Shown: positions 1-7,765 of the stretch, piece by piece
Layout: each line of letters opens with the position of its first letter
How positions within the stretch are numbered: position 1 is the first letter of the stretch
Assembly (NCBI RefSeq): GCF_028882255.1
Contig: NZ_JARBUY010000001.1
Location: 772,244 to 836,243, forward strand
DNA: 64,000 nt
Direction of reading: 5' to 3'
From: Maribacter polysaccharolyticus
GTDB lineage: Bacteria; Bacteroidota; Bacteroidia; Flavobacteriales; Flavobacteriaceae
Made by a program: the position numbers and the translations under genes
The notes under the pieces: model-generated
The model's input: only the letters and a program-made list of their open reading frames with translations
Database searches by the model: none
What the model was told of the DNA's origin: nothing

Positions 1-253
1 CTTCGGGATGAAAAGTGACCGCCTTGGCCTGTTTAAAGGCTATACCTTTCTTTTTATACAAGGGAGCCAAAGGGAAAAGAATGTCCTTGGGTTGCATTCG
101 GCCGATACCCACCCAAATATTCGAAGGAATCCATTGATAATTGCTATTGGGAGCTACAACTGTGACAGTATGTTCCTTTGATAGCTTTCTGCGTAAATGA
201 CTCGCAGCGACATGCCCGGATATACCGGCACCCAAAACAACGATTCTAGCCAT
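1..253 (-). CDS. Sulfide:quinone oxidoreductase-like FAD flavoprotein (partial, N-terminal 84 residues)
   Basis: The reading frame begins with ATG at 253-251 and runs off the left edge, so only the N-terminus is present. The first residues, MARIVVLGAGISG, carry the GxGxxG dinucleotide-binding motif (residues 8-13) of a Rossmann fold. The segment YQWIPSNIWVGIG, about 45-60 residues in, resembles the SN-x-WVGxG region seen in sulfide:quinone oxidoreductases and type II NADH dehydrogenase relatives. The expected role is membrane-associated oxidation of sulfide to sulfane sulfur with electrons passed to quinone. The redox Cys residues that would separate SQR from NDH-2 lie outside the window, so the substrate is inferred partly from the neighbouring sulfite dehydrogenase and rhodanese genes. 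A Crp/Fnr-type half-conserved palindrome lies about 114 bp upstream. Confidence 0.7.
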   Translation of the reverse strand, partial: MARIVVLGAGISGHVAASHLRRKLSKEHTVTVVAPNSNYQWIPSNIWVGIGRMQPKDILFPLAPLYKKKGIAFKQAKAVTFHPE

Positions 254-366
254 TTTTGATTTTTGTTCAATAAAATTAATCCCGTTTAAAAATAAATGCC
301 ATGATTACGATCATGTGTACCATCCATTCCTATACCGTAAAGATTATATTTTAATTGAACTCATAC

Positions 367-382
367 TGCCACTTTTGTTACA
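367..382 (-). promoter_or_regulatory. Crp/Fnr-type operator (weak), SQR-like gene promoter
   Basis: The sequence TGCCACTTTTGTTACA matches TGTAAC-N4-GTTACA with one perfect half and two mismatches in the other. Read toward the SQR-like gene, 21 nt separate it from an AATCTTTA element (6 of 8 match to TAnnTTTG). That is the same spacing as at the other sites in this cluster. Confidence 0.45.
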
Positions 383-449
383 CTGATAACCCTATTCCGG
401 ATTTTGGCAACAAAGTCGGTGAATAGGTTATTACCGTACTACTCTTGGA

Positions 450-1526
450 TTAATGTTCGCCATAGCCTACATCGTCCATTTTACCTTTAAATACACGGTA
501 TTGGACCACCATATAGACGATAACCAAAACCAAAGCGATAAAAAACCAATTCATACCCACCGATAACCCATATTCATGGGCGGCCATATTAAATAGGGTC
601 AATGACGGGTTCACCGTATTGGTTGAAGGTAATAATTTAGGGAAAATCGAAGCTACGGTCGATGCCAATCCCCCGAAAAGAAACAGGGAGGAAAACAAAA
701 ATCCCATTCCGTCCTTTTTGAATGTCCTTACTTTGAACATACCGAACAACCCAATGAATGTAATTATCGGGAACAACCATAACATCGGATGCTCAAAAAA
801 ATTGTGAAAAGGGTTCGGTTCAATGATATGCCAACTCAATAAGGAAACAACGACCAAGGCAAGCAATACGAAATTCAGGACAAACACTACCTTTTTCAAT
901 TTACCATTTAGGCTGGAGTTGGTTTTGTATATGATCCAATTGGCCCCATGTATGGTCAATGCGACCACACTAACGACCCCTAGGAACAAAGTAAACCAAT
1001 CGATTATGCCCAAATGTTCGGCTTGTGGACTGAATTCAGGATTCCACAATGGCAAAAAGAAATAATGGGCCTCTTGGGTAGATACACCATTTTCAACCAT
1101 ACCTAAATTAACACCTCGGACCACATTCCCTAGGGCGACCCCAAAAAACAAGGCCAATAGCAAACTGGCTACTCCAAAAGCCCTATCCCATATCAATTCC
1201 CATAAAGCATTATGGACCTGTCCGCGTAACTCCAGACCAATAGCCCTAAAAATGAGCAACCATAAAATCATGATCAATGGCAAATAAAATCCACTGAAAG
1301 AGGAGGCATACAAGGTAGGAAATGCAAAAAACAACACCCCACCTGCCGCGATCAGCCAAACCTCATTGGCATCCCAAAAAGGACCAATGGCACTGGTAAT
1401 GGCCTTCTTGTCCTTTTCGGTTTTGGCAAAAAACAAGTGAATGATCCCTGCCCCAAAGTCATAGCCATCCAAAATAACATAGACGGCCAACATGGTCACT
1501 AAAACGATATACCAAAATAATTCCAT
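450..1526 (-). CDS. cydB: Cytochrome bd ubiquinol oxidase subunit II
   Basis: This 358-residue polytopic membrane protein is subunit II of the bd-type quinol oxidase. The family signature GPFWDANEVWLIAAGG is clear near residue 50, and the N-terminus (YVILDGYDFGAGI) is also typical. CydB pairs with CydA to hold the heme b/d centres that reduce O2 at high affinity without proton pumping. The start is 2 bp after the cydA stop, so the two genes form an operon. No CydX-like small subunit ORF was seen downstream. Cytochrome bd is known to tolerate sulfide and NO, which fits the neighbouring sulfide, sulfite and NO-repair genes. Confidence 0.95.
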   Translation of the reverse strand: MELFWYIVLVTMLAVYVILDGYDFGAGIIHLFFAKTEKDKKAITSAIGPFWDANEVWLIAAGGVLFFAFPTLYASSFSGFYLPLIMILWLLIFRAIGLELRGQVHNALWELIWDRAFGVASLLLALFFGVALGNVVRGVNLGMVENGVSTQEAHYFFLPLWNPEFSPQAEHLGIIDWFTLFLGVVSVVALTIHGANWIIYKTNSSLNGKLKKVVFVLNFVLLALVVVSLLSWHIIEPNPFHNFFEHPMLWLFPIITFIGLFGMFKVRTFKKDGMGFLFSSLFLFGGLASTVASIFPKLLPSTNTVNPSLTLFNMAAHEYGLSVGMNWFFIALVLVIVYMVVQYRVFKGKMDDVGYGEH

Positions 1527-1528
1527 AA

Positions 1529-2872
1529 TTACTGTTTTATGATATGGGGTCCCTTATTGATTATTTTTCCGGCGAGCATTAGAAATAAGAGCCCCAGTAG
1601 CAAGTAAAGACCGATAAATCCTAGCAAAGTGAACAACGTATTCCCGGCCGACACCGTGGGGGAAGCCCCTTCAGTCGTACGCAACAGGTTGTAAACCAAC
1701 CAAGGTTGCCTTCCCAATTCGGAAGTATACCACCCTGTGGTATTCGCGATATATGGAAATGGAAGCATAAACAACAATGACCACAATATCCATTTCGTTT
1801 TATATAATTTCTTTCGATATAATTGAATGGCAGCCAAAAACATCAGTCCTATGAAAATGGTTCCCAACCCGACCATTATATGGTAGGAATAGTAGAGTCC
1901 GGGAACATTGGTCGGGTAATCCTTAGGGTCGAATTCGTTCAATCCCTTGATCTCGGCTTCCCAATCCTGATAGGTCAAAAAACTAAGGATATTGGGTACC
2001 GCGATTTTATTATCCAACTTTTTCTCCAACATATTGGGTTGTCCTATCAGCACGATTTCGGATCCCCCTTCGGCTGTCTCAAAAATACCTTCCATGGCAG
2101 CAAAAGTCACCGGCTGGTGTTTTACCACGTTCTTGGCAACCATATCCCCCGTTGGGAAGGCAACCAGAATACTGGATACAAGTCCGAAAATAACACCGGT
2201 CTTTACGAACAATTTACCAAACTCACTATGCTTATTGTTCAAGATGTAAAAAGCCCCTATGGCAGCAACCACGAAAGATGAGGTAATGACCGAAGCCAAT
2301 TGGTTGTGCAGGTAGGAGGGCCACAACCAGGGATTGGAGAACAGGGCGGAAAAATTATTAAGAACGAATTTCCCGTTTTCCATTATTTCATAACCCACCG
2401 GGAATTGCATCCAGGAATGTGTGGCTATAATCAGGAACCCACTGGCCCAAGAACCTAAAAAGACCAAAAAGCCCGATACAAAATGTAATTTATGTCCTAA
2501 AAGTTTTTCCCCAAAAAGGAACAATCCCAAAAAAGAGGACTCCAAAAAGAAGGAGAACATTCCTTCCATGGCCAAGGTCTGCCCGATGATACCTCCGGTC
2601 AGCTCGGAAAACTTCGCCCAGTTGGTACCGAATTGAAACTCCATCGGAATTCCGGTAACCACGCCCATGGCAAAATTAAGGGCAAAGATCTTCATCCAGA
2701 ATTTGGCAGCTTCGTTATACTTTTCCAGTTTGGACCGCAAGAACTTCCATTTGAAATAGACGATCATCAGGGAAAGTCCCATGGTCAATTGGGGAAAAAG
2801 ATAGTGAAAGGTAATCGTGAACGCAAATTGCATCCTATCATAAAAAAGCATGTCTTCCATTCCGGGGATCAT
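1529..2872 (-). CDS. cydA: Cytochrome bd ubiquinol oxidase subunit I
   Basis: This 447-residue polytopic protein is subunit I, which carries the quinol site and the b558/b595/d hemes. Visible signatures are the N-terminal FAFTITFHYLFPQLTMG with the heme-ligand His, an internal YLHNQLAS His segment, and GRQPWLVYNLLRT near the C-terminus. It is shorter than the roughly 520-residue E. coli protein, consistent with a short Q-loop. ATG at 2872 is the longest start; Met5 or Met8 are alternatives because the conserved region begins at MLFYDRM. A near-perfect Crp/Fnr-type palindrome lies 76 bp upstream, suggesting induction by the Crp-like regulator encoded at 15.3-15.9 kb. Confidence 0.96.
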   Translation of the reverse strand: MIPGMEDMLFYDRMQFAFTITFHYLFPQLTMGLSLMIVYFKWKFLRSKLEKYNEAAKFWMKIFALNFAMGVVTGIPMEFQFGTNWAKFSELTGGIIGQTLAMEGMFSFFLESSFLGLFLFGEKLLGHKLHFVSGFLVFLGSWASGFLIIATHSWMQFPVGYEIMENGKFVLNNFSALFSNPWLWPSYLHNQLASVITSSFVVAAIGAFYILNNKHSEFGKLFVKTGVIFGLVSSILVAFPTGDMVAKNVVKHQPVTFAAMEGIFETAEGGSEIVLIGQPNMLEKKLDNKIAVPNILSFLTYQDWEAEIKGLNEFDPKDYPTNVPGLYYSYHIMVGLGTIFIGLMFLAAIQLYRKKLYKTKWILWSLLFMLPFPYIANTTGWYTSELGRQPWLVYNLLRTTEGASPTVSAGNTLFTLLGFIGLYLLLGLLFLMLAGKIINKGPHIIKQ

Positions 2873-2947
2873 TAAAAAGGATTAGTGGTTTCATTCTCCA
2901 TAGGATGATACCGATGGTTAAATTTCCGATACTTGAAAAAGAATAAC

Positions 2948-2963
2948 CGTAACCCTTGTTACA
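2948..2963 (-). promoter_or_regulatory. Crp/Fnr-type operator upstream of cydA
   Basis: CGTAACCCTTGTTACA matches TGTAAC-N4-GTTACA at all but the first base. Toward cydA, 21 nt separate it from GAAATTTA, a 6 of 8 match to the TAnnTTTG -7 element. The geometry fits class II activation. Confidence 0.65.
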
Positions 2964-3066
2964 TTGGCGCAAAATTATAAAAAGTTACCCTAGATTATGT
3001 CCTCAAGCCTGTTAATTTGAAAATAACTTGGTAAATGCAGAAGATATCAAAACCTCAGGATAAAAG

Positions 3067-3094
3067 AAGCCCCGTGAAACAAATCACAGGGCTT
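3067..3094 (-). terminator. Hairpin terminator after the DUF438 gene
   Basis: Arms AAGCCCCGTG and CACAGGGCTT form a 10-bp stem with one G-U-type mismatch and an 8-nt loop. On the minus strand the stem is followed by CTTCTTTTATCC, a T-rich tail. It lies about 50 bp past the stop of the DUF438/PAS gene. Confidence 0.65.
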
Positions 3095-3143
3095 GGCATC
3101 ATCGATAATAAATCCTATTTAAAACGAAACAAGGAATAAACAC

Positions 3144-4118
3144 TCAATCCCAATCCAATAATCTTTTTTGTCCTTCCAACTTTTGTATATCGGTAATGTC
3201 CTGCGACATTTCAATAACCCCTTTATAGTTTTTATCCGTATCGCGGATGGCAAAGTACCTGATATGTATGACCCTACCTTTAAAATTGAACCAAAATTCA
3301 GCGACATCTTTGGTGCCCGCCTTAAATTCATCGACAATTCTAAGCACCATATCAACACTCTTGGGGGGATGACAAAAACGCACTTCCCTTCCTATAATGC
3401 CTTTACTTCTAGCAAAAACCCGATCATCGCCCCTATTGTAAAAGATCACTTTATCGTTTTCATCTACATAAGTAATGTCCACGGGTAGAAAGCGCAACAA
3501 TAAATTAACCTGTTCCGGGGTCATATAACCTTCATCATAATGAAAGGTGTTCTCCAAGGAAAATGATAAATCGCGTTTTTTGGTGTCCTTACTAGGATGT
3601 ACATAGGTTTCTTCTACAATTGGATAAGGGGATGGCTTCTCCAACAACATCCAACCAATTTCCTCATCCCCTTGATAAAATTCCTTCCATTCATCCTCTG
3701 TCAACAATTCCATTGCCGTAGGGAATAAACGCATATCCTCAATACCCATCAATCGCTTTATCCCATCGATAAGGTACGGAAGGTTATCCACTATTTTTTT
3801 GGTATTCCTCTCAGCATTGTATGTATTGATCAACCGAATTTGATCTCTTAAATTGTCATGAAAAGACCACATGCCCTGGCTTGGACCATTCCACCCGTGT
3901 TTCTCCAAGTAAGGGAATAACTGATTTTCCTTACGTGCGAAACGTTTTTCTATAGTGGTAAGTTGATTGTAAATATTGAAGTACTTCTCAAAATCCGCTA
4001 CGGGATCGGCTTCATAAATTTCCAATAACAGATCATTGATCAAGGCTCCTTCCTCGTAATAGACTTTTATGGGGTGCCCGTCGGGCAATGTTTCCACAGT
4101 GGGTAAAAATGAATTCAT
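3144..4118 (-). CDS. DUF438 hemerythrin-like/PAS domain protein
   Basis: This 324-residue predicted soluble protein has an N-terminal HHE-type helical region (about residues 20-160, with EKRFARKENQLFPYLEKHGW and MWSFHD as likely metal-ligand segments). A C-terminal PAS domain (about 215-315) ends in GVIEMSQDITDIQKLEGQ. The order matches DUF438-hemerythrin-PAS proteins that often accompany RIC/ScdA. Its start overlaps the upstream RIC stop as TAATG, so translation is probably coupled. A role in sensing or buffering NO, O2 or redox state is inferred from the metal-binding fold and partner gene; no enzymatic activity can be read from the sequence. Confidence 0.85.
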   Translation of the reverse strand: MNSFLPTVETLPDGHPIKVYYEEGALINDLLLEIYEADPVADFEKYFNIYNQLTTIEKRFARKENQLFPYLEKHGWNGPSQGMWSFHDNLRDQIRLINTYNAERNTKKIVDNLPYLIDGIKRLMGIEDMRLFPTAMELLTEDEWKEFYQGDEEIGWMLLEKPSPYPIVEETYVHPSKDTKKRDLSFSLENTFHYDEGYMTPEQVNLLLRFLPVDITYVDENDKVIFYNRGDDRVFARSKGIIGREVRFCHPPKSVDMVLRIVDEFKAGTKDVAEFWFNFKGRVIHIRYFAIRDTDKNYKGVIEMSQDITDIQKLEGQKRLLDWD

Positions 4119-4828
4119 TATTCGATGATTTTTAAAGATTTAGGTATTAAAACATGTTTTTCGAAGTGTATATACTTATGTACTTCAAAGTCTAATTGTT
4201 GTAGGTTTTGGTATAATGACCTATAGGAATTACAGGCGTCTTCCGGCACGGTATAGTTTGATGATAGGTTTGCTATTTTATTGAACAGATCCACAAGCGG
4301 ACTTTTTTCAGCAGTAATCACGTCTATTGCACCCCTTAGTGTTTCCATCTGTTTAAAAGTAATTTCGGCACTGGGATTATCCAGACTCAATATATCGTCG
4401 ATTGCCGGAAAAAAGCGATCCAAAGTACTTGCAATCGTCCTATCGGTCTGTTTTCCCGCCTCCTGAAGAAGTTCGTTTATGGTGATTACCTCACTATGGT
4501 TTTCACCATGGACATTGGCAACTTTGGAAGCCAATGGTAGTATTTCCTTAAAACTCCGTTCAATAGTTGGGTGGTATTCGGTTTTTGCCAACTGCATTAA
4601 AGAACCGAGGTCATGATCGGTTAAGCTGGGCATACCGACGATTTTATTGTTCAGCGACTCAATCTCGTGCTTTAAGGTCTCAAAGGCTATGCCTTTTTCC
4701 TTACATGCAGTTTCCAAGGTCACTCCTCCCCCACAGCAAAAATCTATTTTATATTTACTGAAAATATGGTCTGAACCCAATTTTTTGGAAACCACTTCGG
4801 CAACTGTATTTTCCTTTACTATCCCCAT
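4118..4828 (-). CDS. ric: Iron-sulfur cluster repair protein RIC (ScdA/YtfE family)
   Basis: This 236-residue cytoplasmic di-iron protein is expected to repair Fe-S clusters damaged by NO or peroxide. The N-terminal ScdA_N domain (residues 5-60) carries the hallmark KYKIDFCCGGG Cys pair. The C-terminal hemerythrin-like four-helix bundle has dispersed His/Glu ligands (EYHPTIE, VHGENH, and HKYIHFEKH near the end). It is followed without a gap by the DUF438 gene. A 6-4-6 palindrome overlaps its probable -7 element, consistent with repression by an NsrR/Rrf2-type regulator that is not encoded in this window. Confidence 0.92.
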   Translation of the reverse strand: MGIVKENTVAEVVSKKLGSDHIFSKYKIDFCCGGGVTLETACKEKGIAFETLKHEIESLNNKIVGMPSLTDHDLGSLMQLAKTEYHPTIERSFKEILPLASKVANVHGENHSEVITINELLQEAGKQTDRTIASTLDRFFPAIDDILSLDNPSAEITFKQMETLRGAIDVITAEKSPLVDLFNKIANLSSNYTVPEDACNSYRSLYQNLQQLDFEVHKYIHFEKHVLIPKSLKIIE

Positions 4829-4860
4829 AATATGTACAATGATATTCCCTATTTAAGATT

Positions 4861-4878
4861 AAAAGATATTATTATCTT
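4861..4878 (-). promoter_or_regulatory. Palindrome overlapping the RIC promoter (NsrR/Rrf2-like operator candidate)
   Basis: AAGATA-TTAT-TATCTT at 4863-4878 is a perfect 6-4-6 inverted repeat. Reading toward RIC, TATCTTTT (complement of 4861-4868) is a 7 of 8 match to TAnnTTTG and overlaps the repeat, so a bound protein would block the promoter. AAGAT half-sites are typical of NsrR-type operators; assignment to that family is inference. Confidence 0.45.
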
Positions 4879-4948
4879 GTTTACAAAAGTAAAAGTCTGT
4901 ACAAACCTGAATTATGATAAAAATCAGTTTATGAAGAAAAAGTTGCAT

Positions 4949-4956
4949 TAACTTTG
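4949..4956 (+). promoter_or_regulatory. TAnnTTTG -7 element of the copper receptor operon
   Basis: TAACTTTG is a perfect match to the Bacteroidota -7 consensus. A weak TTTA at 4928-4931 could serve as the -33 element. Transcription should begin about 5-8 nt downstream, almost exactly at the GTG codon at 4961, so the first mRNA may be nearly leaderless. Confidence 0.5.
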
Positions 4957-4960
4957 TATT

Positions 4961-5338
4961 GTGAGCAATCATCCGAGAACCATAACGACTTTTTTCTTGG
5001 TTTTAACCCTCGCCAGTAGTTTAAAAGTTGCCGGCACCCTTAGCTATTATGCCTTGTTCACCGATGATTTCATCGACCGATATTGTGTAAACAAAGAACG
5101 TCCTGAGTTACACTGCGATGGCAAGTGTTATTTGGCCAAAATGCTTTTACAGGAGTCCAACGATGATCATCCGCCAATAAATATTGAGCTTTTAAAGAAT
5201 GAGACGATTCTATTTTTGGAAAAAAGCCCTGCCTTTGAGATTATCAGCAACCAAGGATCTGCCATTGCCAATTATCAGTACAATGATCGTTACGAATACT
5301 GCTACCTAAAAGAAGTTACCCACCCACCCCGTTTATAA
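4961..5338 (+). CDS. Small secreted/membrane-anchored Cys-rich protein, partner of copper receptor
   Basis: This 125-residue protein of unknown function has an N-terminal hydrophobic segment (about residues 10-30) acting as signal or anchor. A cysteine motif follows, C-x8-HCDGKCYL at about residues 42-58. Similar short CxGKCxL-type proteins occur next to TonB receptors in Bacteroidota. The start is GTG at 4961; no in-frame ATG lies nearby and a perfect -7 element ends 4 nt upstream. It precedes the OprC/NosA-like receptor by 83 bp on the same strand, so involvement in copper handling is inferred from context and from the thiol-rich motif. Confidence 0.65.
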   Translation: MSNHPRTITTFFLVLTLASSLKVAGTLSYYALFTDDFIDRYCVNKERPELHCDGKCYLAKMLLQESNDDHPPINIELLKNETILFLEKSPAFEIISNQGSAIANYQYNDRYEYCYLKEVTHPPRL

Positions 5339-5421
5339 CATACATTGCTTTTTATGCTGAACGATACGATCCACCGTATCCTATTTCGGCTTTATCTAAA
5401 CTTTAATTAAAAGAATCAACA

Positions 5422-7698
5422 ATGAATGTTAAACATTTAATGGTGATTACTTGTACCTTGTTAGGTCACGCAATCAGTGCCCAAAACTTCAAGGGGCAGG
5501 TATTCTCCCAAAAAGATCATACACCCGTACAGGAAGTACATATAACTTTGAACGACAAAGCCATTGGCTATACCGATGTAGAAGGATATTTTCATATCAC
5601 CGTTCCTGAAAAAGGGGCTGAATTAACCATATCCCATCTGGGATTTCATCCGATTAAAAAATTCATAACCCCACAGGAGAAGGTGGACTATTTCTATCTA
5701 AAAGAAGCTCCCCTTCAAATTTCCGGAGTGATCGTGAGTGGTGATTCCAAACTGGATCCCGTATTTGCCCTGGAAACCAATGATTATGTAAAGAAAATAG
5801 TACAGCCAAGAAATGTAGCCGATCTCTTTAATGGCATAAACGGATTTGCTTTGATAAAAAGGGGCAATTATGCCAATGACCCTAGTTTTAGGGCTTCCCA
5901 ATACGAACAATTGAATGTTCAGTTTGATGGGGGCACCAAAGCCATGCATGCCTGTCCCAATAGGATGGATCCCATTACCACCCATGTCATCCCAGAGGAA
6001 ATCGATAGGATAGAAATCATTAAAGGCCCTTATACGGTTCGCAACGGTGCCACCTTCGCAGGTATCGTGAACATGGTAGCCCATTTGCCCGATGCCAGTG
6101 ATTATGGCTTACATGGCAGTATACAAAGTGGTTACGAGAGTAACGGGGGCTCTTTGGTCTCCATGGCCCGGTTGCAACAAGCCACCGAAAAATATGACGT
6201 AACGGGAAATGTCGGCTTTCGGGATTTCGGCAATTACGAAGATGGGGACGGCACTGAGATCCCTTCGTCTTTCCGAAGTTTGGATTACGGACTTAAAGTG
6301 GGGTACAATTTCACCCCGAACCAACGTTTACAAGCCCACTGGCGACAATCTTTCGGCAGGGACGTTCTTCATGCCGGTCTACCCATGGATACCGATCTCG
6401 ATGATAGCAGCATTCTGTCATTGGATTATAAACTATCCGGTTTGAACGGTACCCTTCAGAATATTGAAACCAAACTATATTATAGTTATGTAGACCATAT
6501 CATGAGCAATACCAACAGGCCCAGCTATATGATGACCCATGCAACATCGGAAATCAATGCCACAACAGCAGGGGGCAAAATCGAATTTAAACTGAAACCC
6601 AGTGAAAAATCGATACTCTACACCGGCCTGGATGCCATGTATGTCGCCAGGGATGGGGACCGAACCCGCATCGTACAAAGCTCAATGACGGAATTCGAGG
6701 ATAAGATTTGGCAGGACTCCTACATCAACGATTTGGGACTTTTTGTTGAGGGAAAACAACCCCTAACGGAACACACCATCCTTACCGCAGGTTTGCGGTA
6801 TGACCTGGTCACTTCGGAAATAAAGGATCCTGAAGATGACTTTGCAGCAATGTACCCCGATTTGGACAAACGAAACGAACATAACATAAGCGGTACCTTA
6901 TCTTTGAAATACGTTCCTAGTAACCGGTTTACCATGGAACTTGCCTATGGACGAGGGGTTCGTTCCGCCAATATGATCGAAAGGGTAATCAATCATTTTA
7001 CCGTTGGTCAAGACTCCTATGAATATATCGGCAACCCCAATTTGGATGCAGAGGTCAACAATCAATTCGAAATCGGGTTTTCGGGTAGACTACCCTTCTC
7101 CGATCAGACCAATGATCGTTTTAATTATAGCAGCTCATTCTACTACTCTTTTTATGACCATTATATCGTGGCCGTGATCGATGAAACCCTGACCCGTAAG
7201 TACATGCCCACTTCCGAGCCCATCAATCCCAAGGTTTTCAGGAATTTGGACAAGGCCTATAAGACCGGATTTGAAATTTCGGCTGGAATCGACTTTTTCA
7301 ATGATTTTAATTTTACAACGGAGTTGGCCTATGTCTATGCCAAGAACAAGGATTTGAACGAATCGCTCCCCTTGGTACCCCCCTTGACCACCAGTCTTAA
7401 ATTGGGGTACGAAGTAGAACGTTTTTGGGTAAATGCAAACTATAGGATTACGTCGGAACAGGATAACATCGCCGCCTCTTTTGGAGAAACGGTTACCCCT
7501 GGCTATGAGGTCATGGACCTTCGTCTGGGTATAGTACCTTTAAAGAACTTGACTTTGGGTGTAGCGGCGCTCAATGTTTTTGACGTGACGTATCATAACC
7601 ATTTGAACTTTTCATTCAATAATCAGGAAGATTTTTCACAAATTCCGATCAACGACCCGGGTCGTAATCTTTCGGCCTTTGTGCAGTACCGATTTTAA
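5422..7698 (+). CDS. TonB-dependent copper receptor (OprC/NosA-like)
   Basis: This 758-residue outer-membrane protein imports a ligand using TonB energy. It has a signal peptide (residues 1-20, ending SAQ), a carboxypeptidase-like regulatory domain (about 22-95), a plug (about 100-220) and a 22-strand barrel ending in aromatic F758. The plug has HACPNRMDP, with C178 and M182 forming CxxxM, and the barrel has VDHIM, with H359 and M361 forming HxM. These match the CxxxM-HxM copper ligand set described for OprC, and NRMDP is a hallmark of the TonB-copper subfamily. It lies downstream of the small Cys-rich gene. A perfect hairpin terminator follows. Copper is the best-supported substrate, more specific than a generic siderophore receptor. 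Confidence 0.88.
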   Translation: MNVKHLMVITCTLLGHAISAQNFKGQVFSQKDHTPVQEVHITLNDKAIGYTDVEGYFHITVPEKGAELTISHLGFHPIKKFITPQEKVDYFYLKEAPLQISGVIVSGDSKLDPVFALETNDYVKKIVQPRNVADLFNGINGFALIKRGNYANDPSFRASQYEQLNVQFDGGTKAMHACPNRMDPITTHVIPEEIDRIEIIKGPYTVRNGATFAGIVNMVAHLPDASDYGLHGSIQSGYESNGGSLVSMARLQQATEKYDVTGNVGFRDFGNYEDGDGTEIPSSFRSLDYGLKVGYNFTPNQRLQAHWRQSFGRDVLHAGLPMDTDLDDSSILSLDYKLSGLNGTLQNIETKLYYSYVDHIMSNTNRPSYMMTHATSEINATTAGGKIEFKLKPSEKSILYTGLDAMYVARDGDRTRIVQSSMTEFEDKIWQDSYINDLGLFVEGKQPLTEHTILTAGLRYDLVTSEIKDPEDDFAAMYPDLDKRNEHNISGTLSLKYVPSNRFTMELAYGRGVRSANMIERVINHFTVGQDSYEYIGNPNLDAEVNNQFEIGFSGRLPFSDQTNDRFNYSSSFYYSFYDHYIVAVIDETLTRKYMPTSEPINPKVFRNLDKAYKTGFEISAGIDFFNDFNFTTELAYVYAKNKDLNESLPLVPPLTTSLKLGYEVERFWVNANYRITSEQDNIAASFGETVTPGYEVMDLRLGIVPLKNLTLGVAALNVFDVTYHNHLNFSFNNQEDFSQIPINDPGRNLSAFVQYRF

Positions 7699-7703
7699 AA
7701 AAT

Positions 7704-7731
7704 GGAAACGGGGGCCAATGCCCCCGTTTCC
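7704..7731. terminator. Bidirectional hairpin terminator
   Basis: Perfect 12-bp arms GGAAACGGGGGC and GCCCCCGTTTCC enclose a CAAT loop, followed by CTTTATCC. It sits between the convergent stops of the copper receptor and the FadL-type porin and can serve both strands. Confidence 0.85.
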
Positions 7732-7765
7732 TTTATCCTAATTTAAAGGGATCCTTAAAACTATT

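Noticed and set aside
1823..2281. 152-codon open frame opposite cydA
   Set aside because: Fully antisense to a clear cydA, with no domain or promoter; a shadow frame.
4880..4893. TTTAC-AAAA-GTAAA mini-palindrome between RIC and the copper-linked gene
   Set aside because: Short AT-rich 5-bp arms are expected by chance, and it does not match the GTAAC/GTTAC pattern.
5363..5380. GATACG-N6-CGTATC hairpin between the small Cys-rich gene and the copper receptor
   Set aside because: Six-bp arms without a T-tract; too weak to call as terminator or operator.
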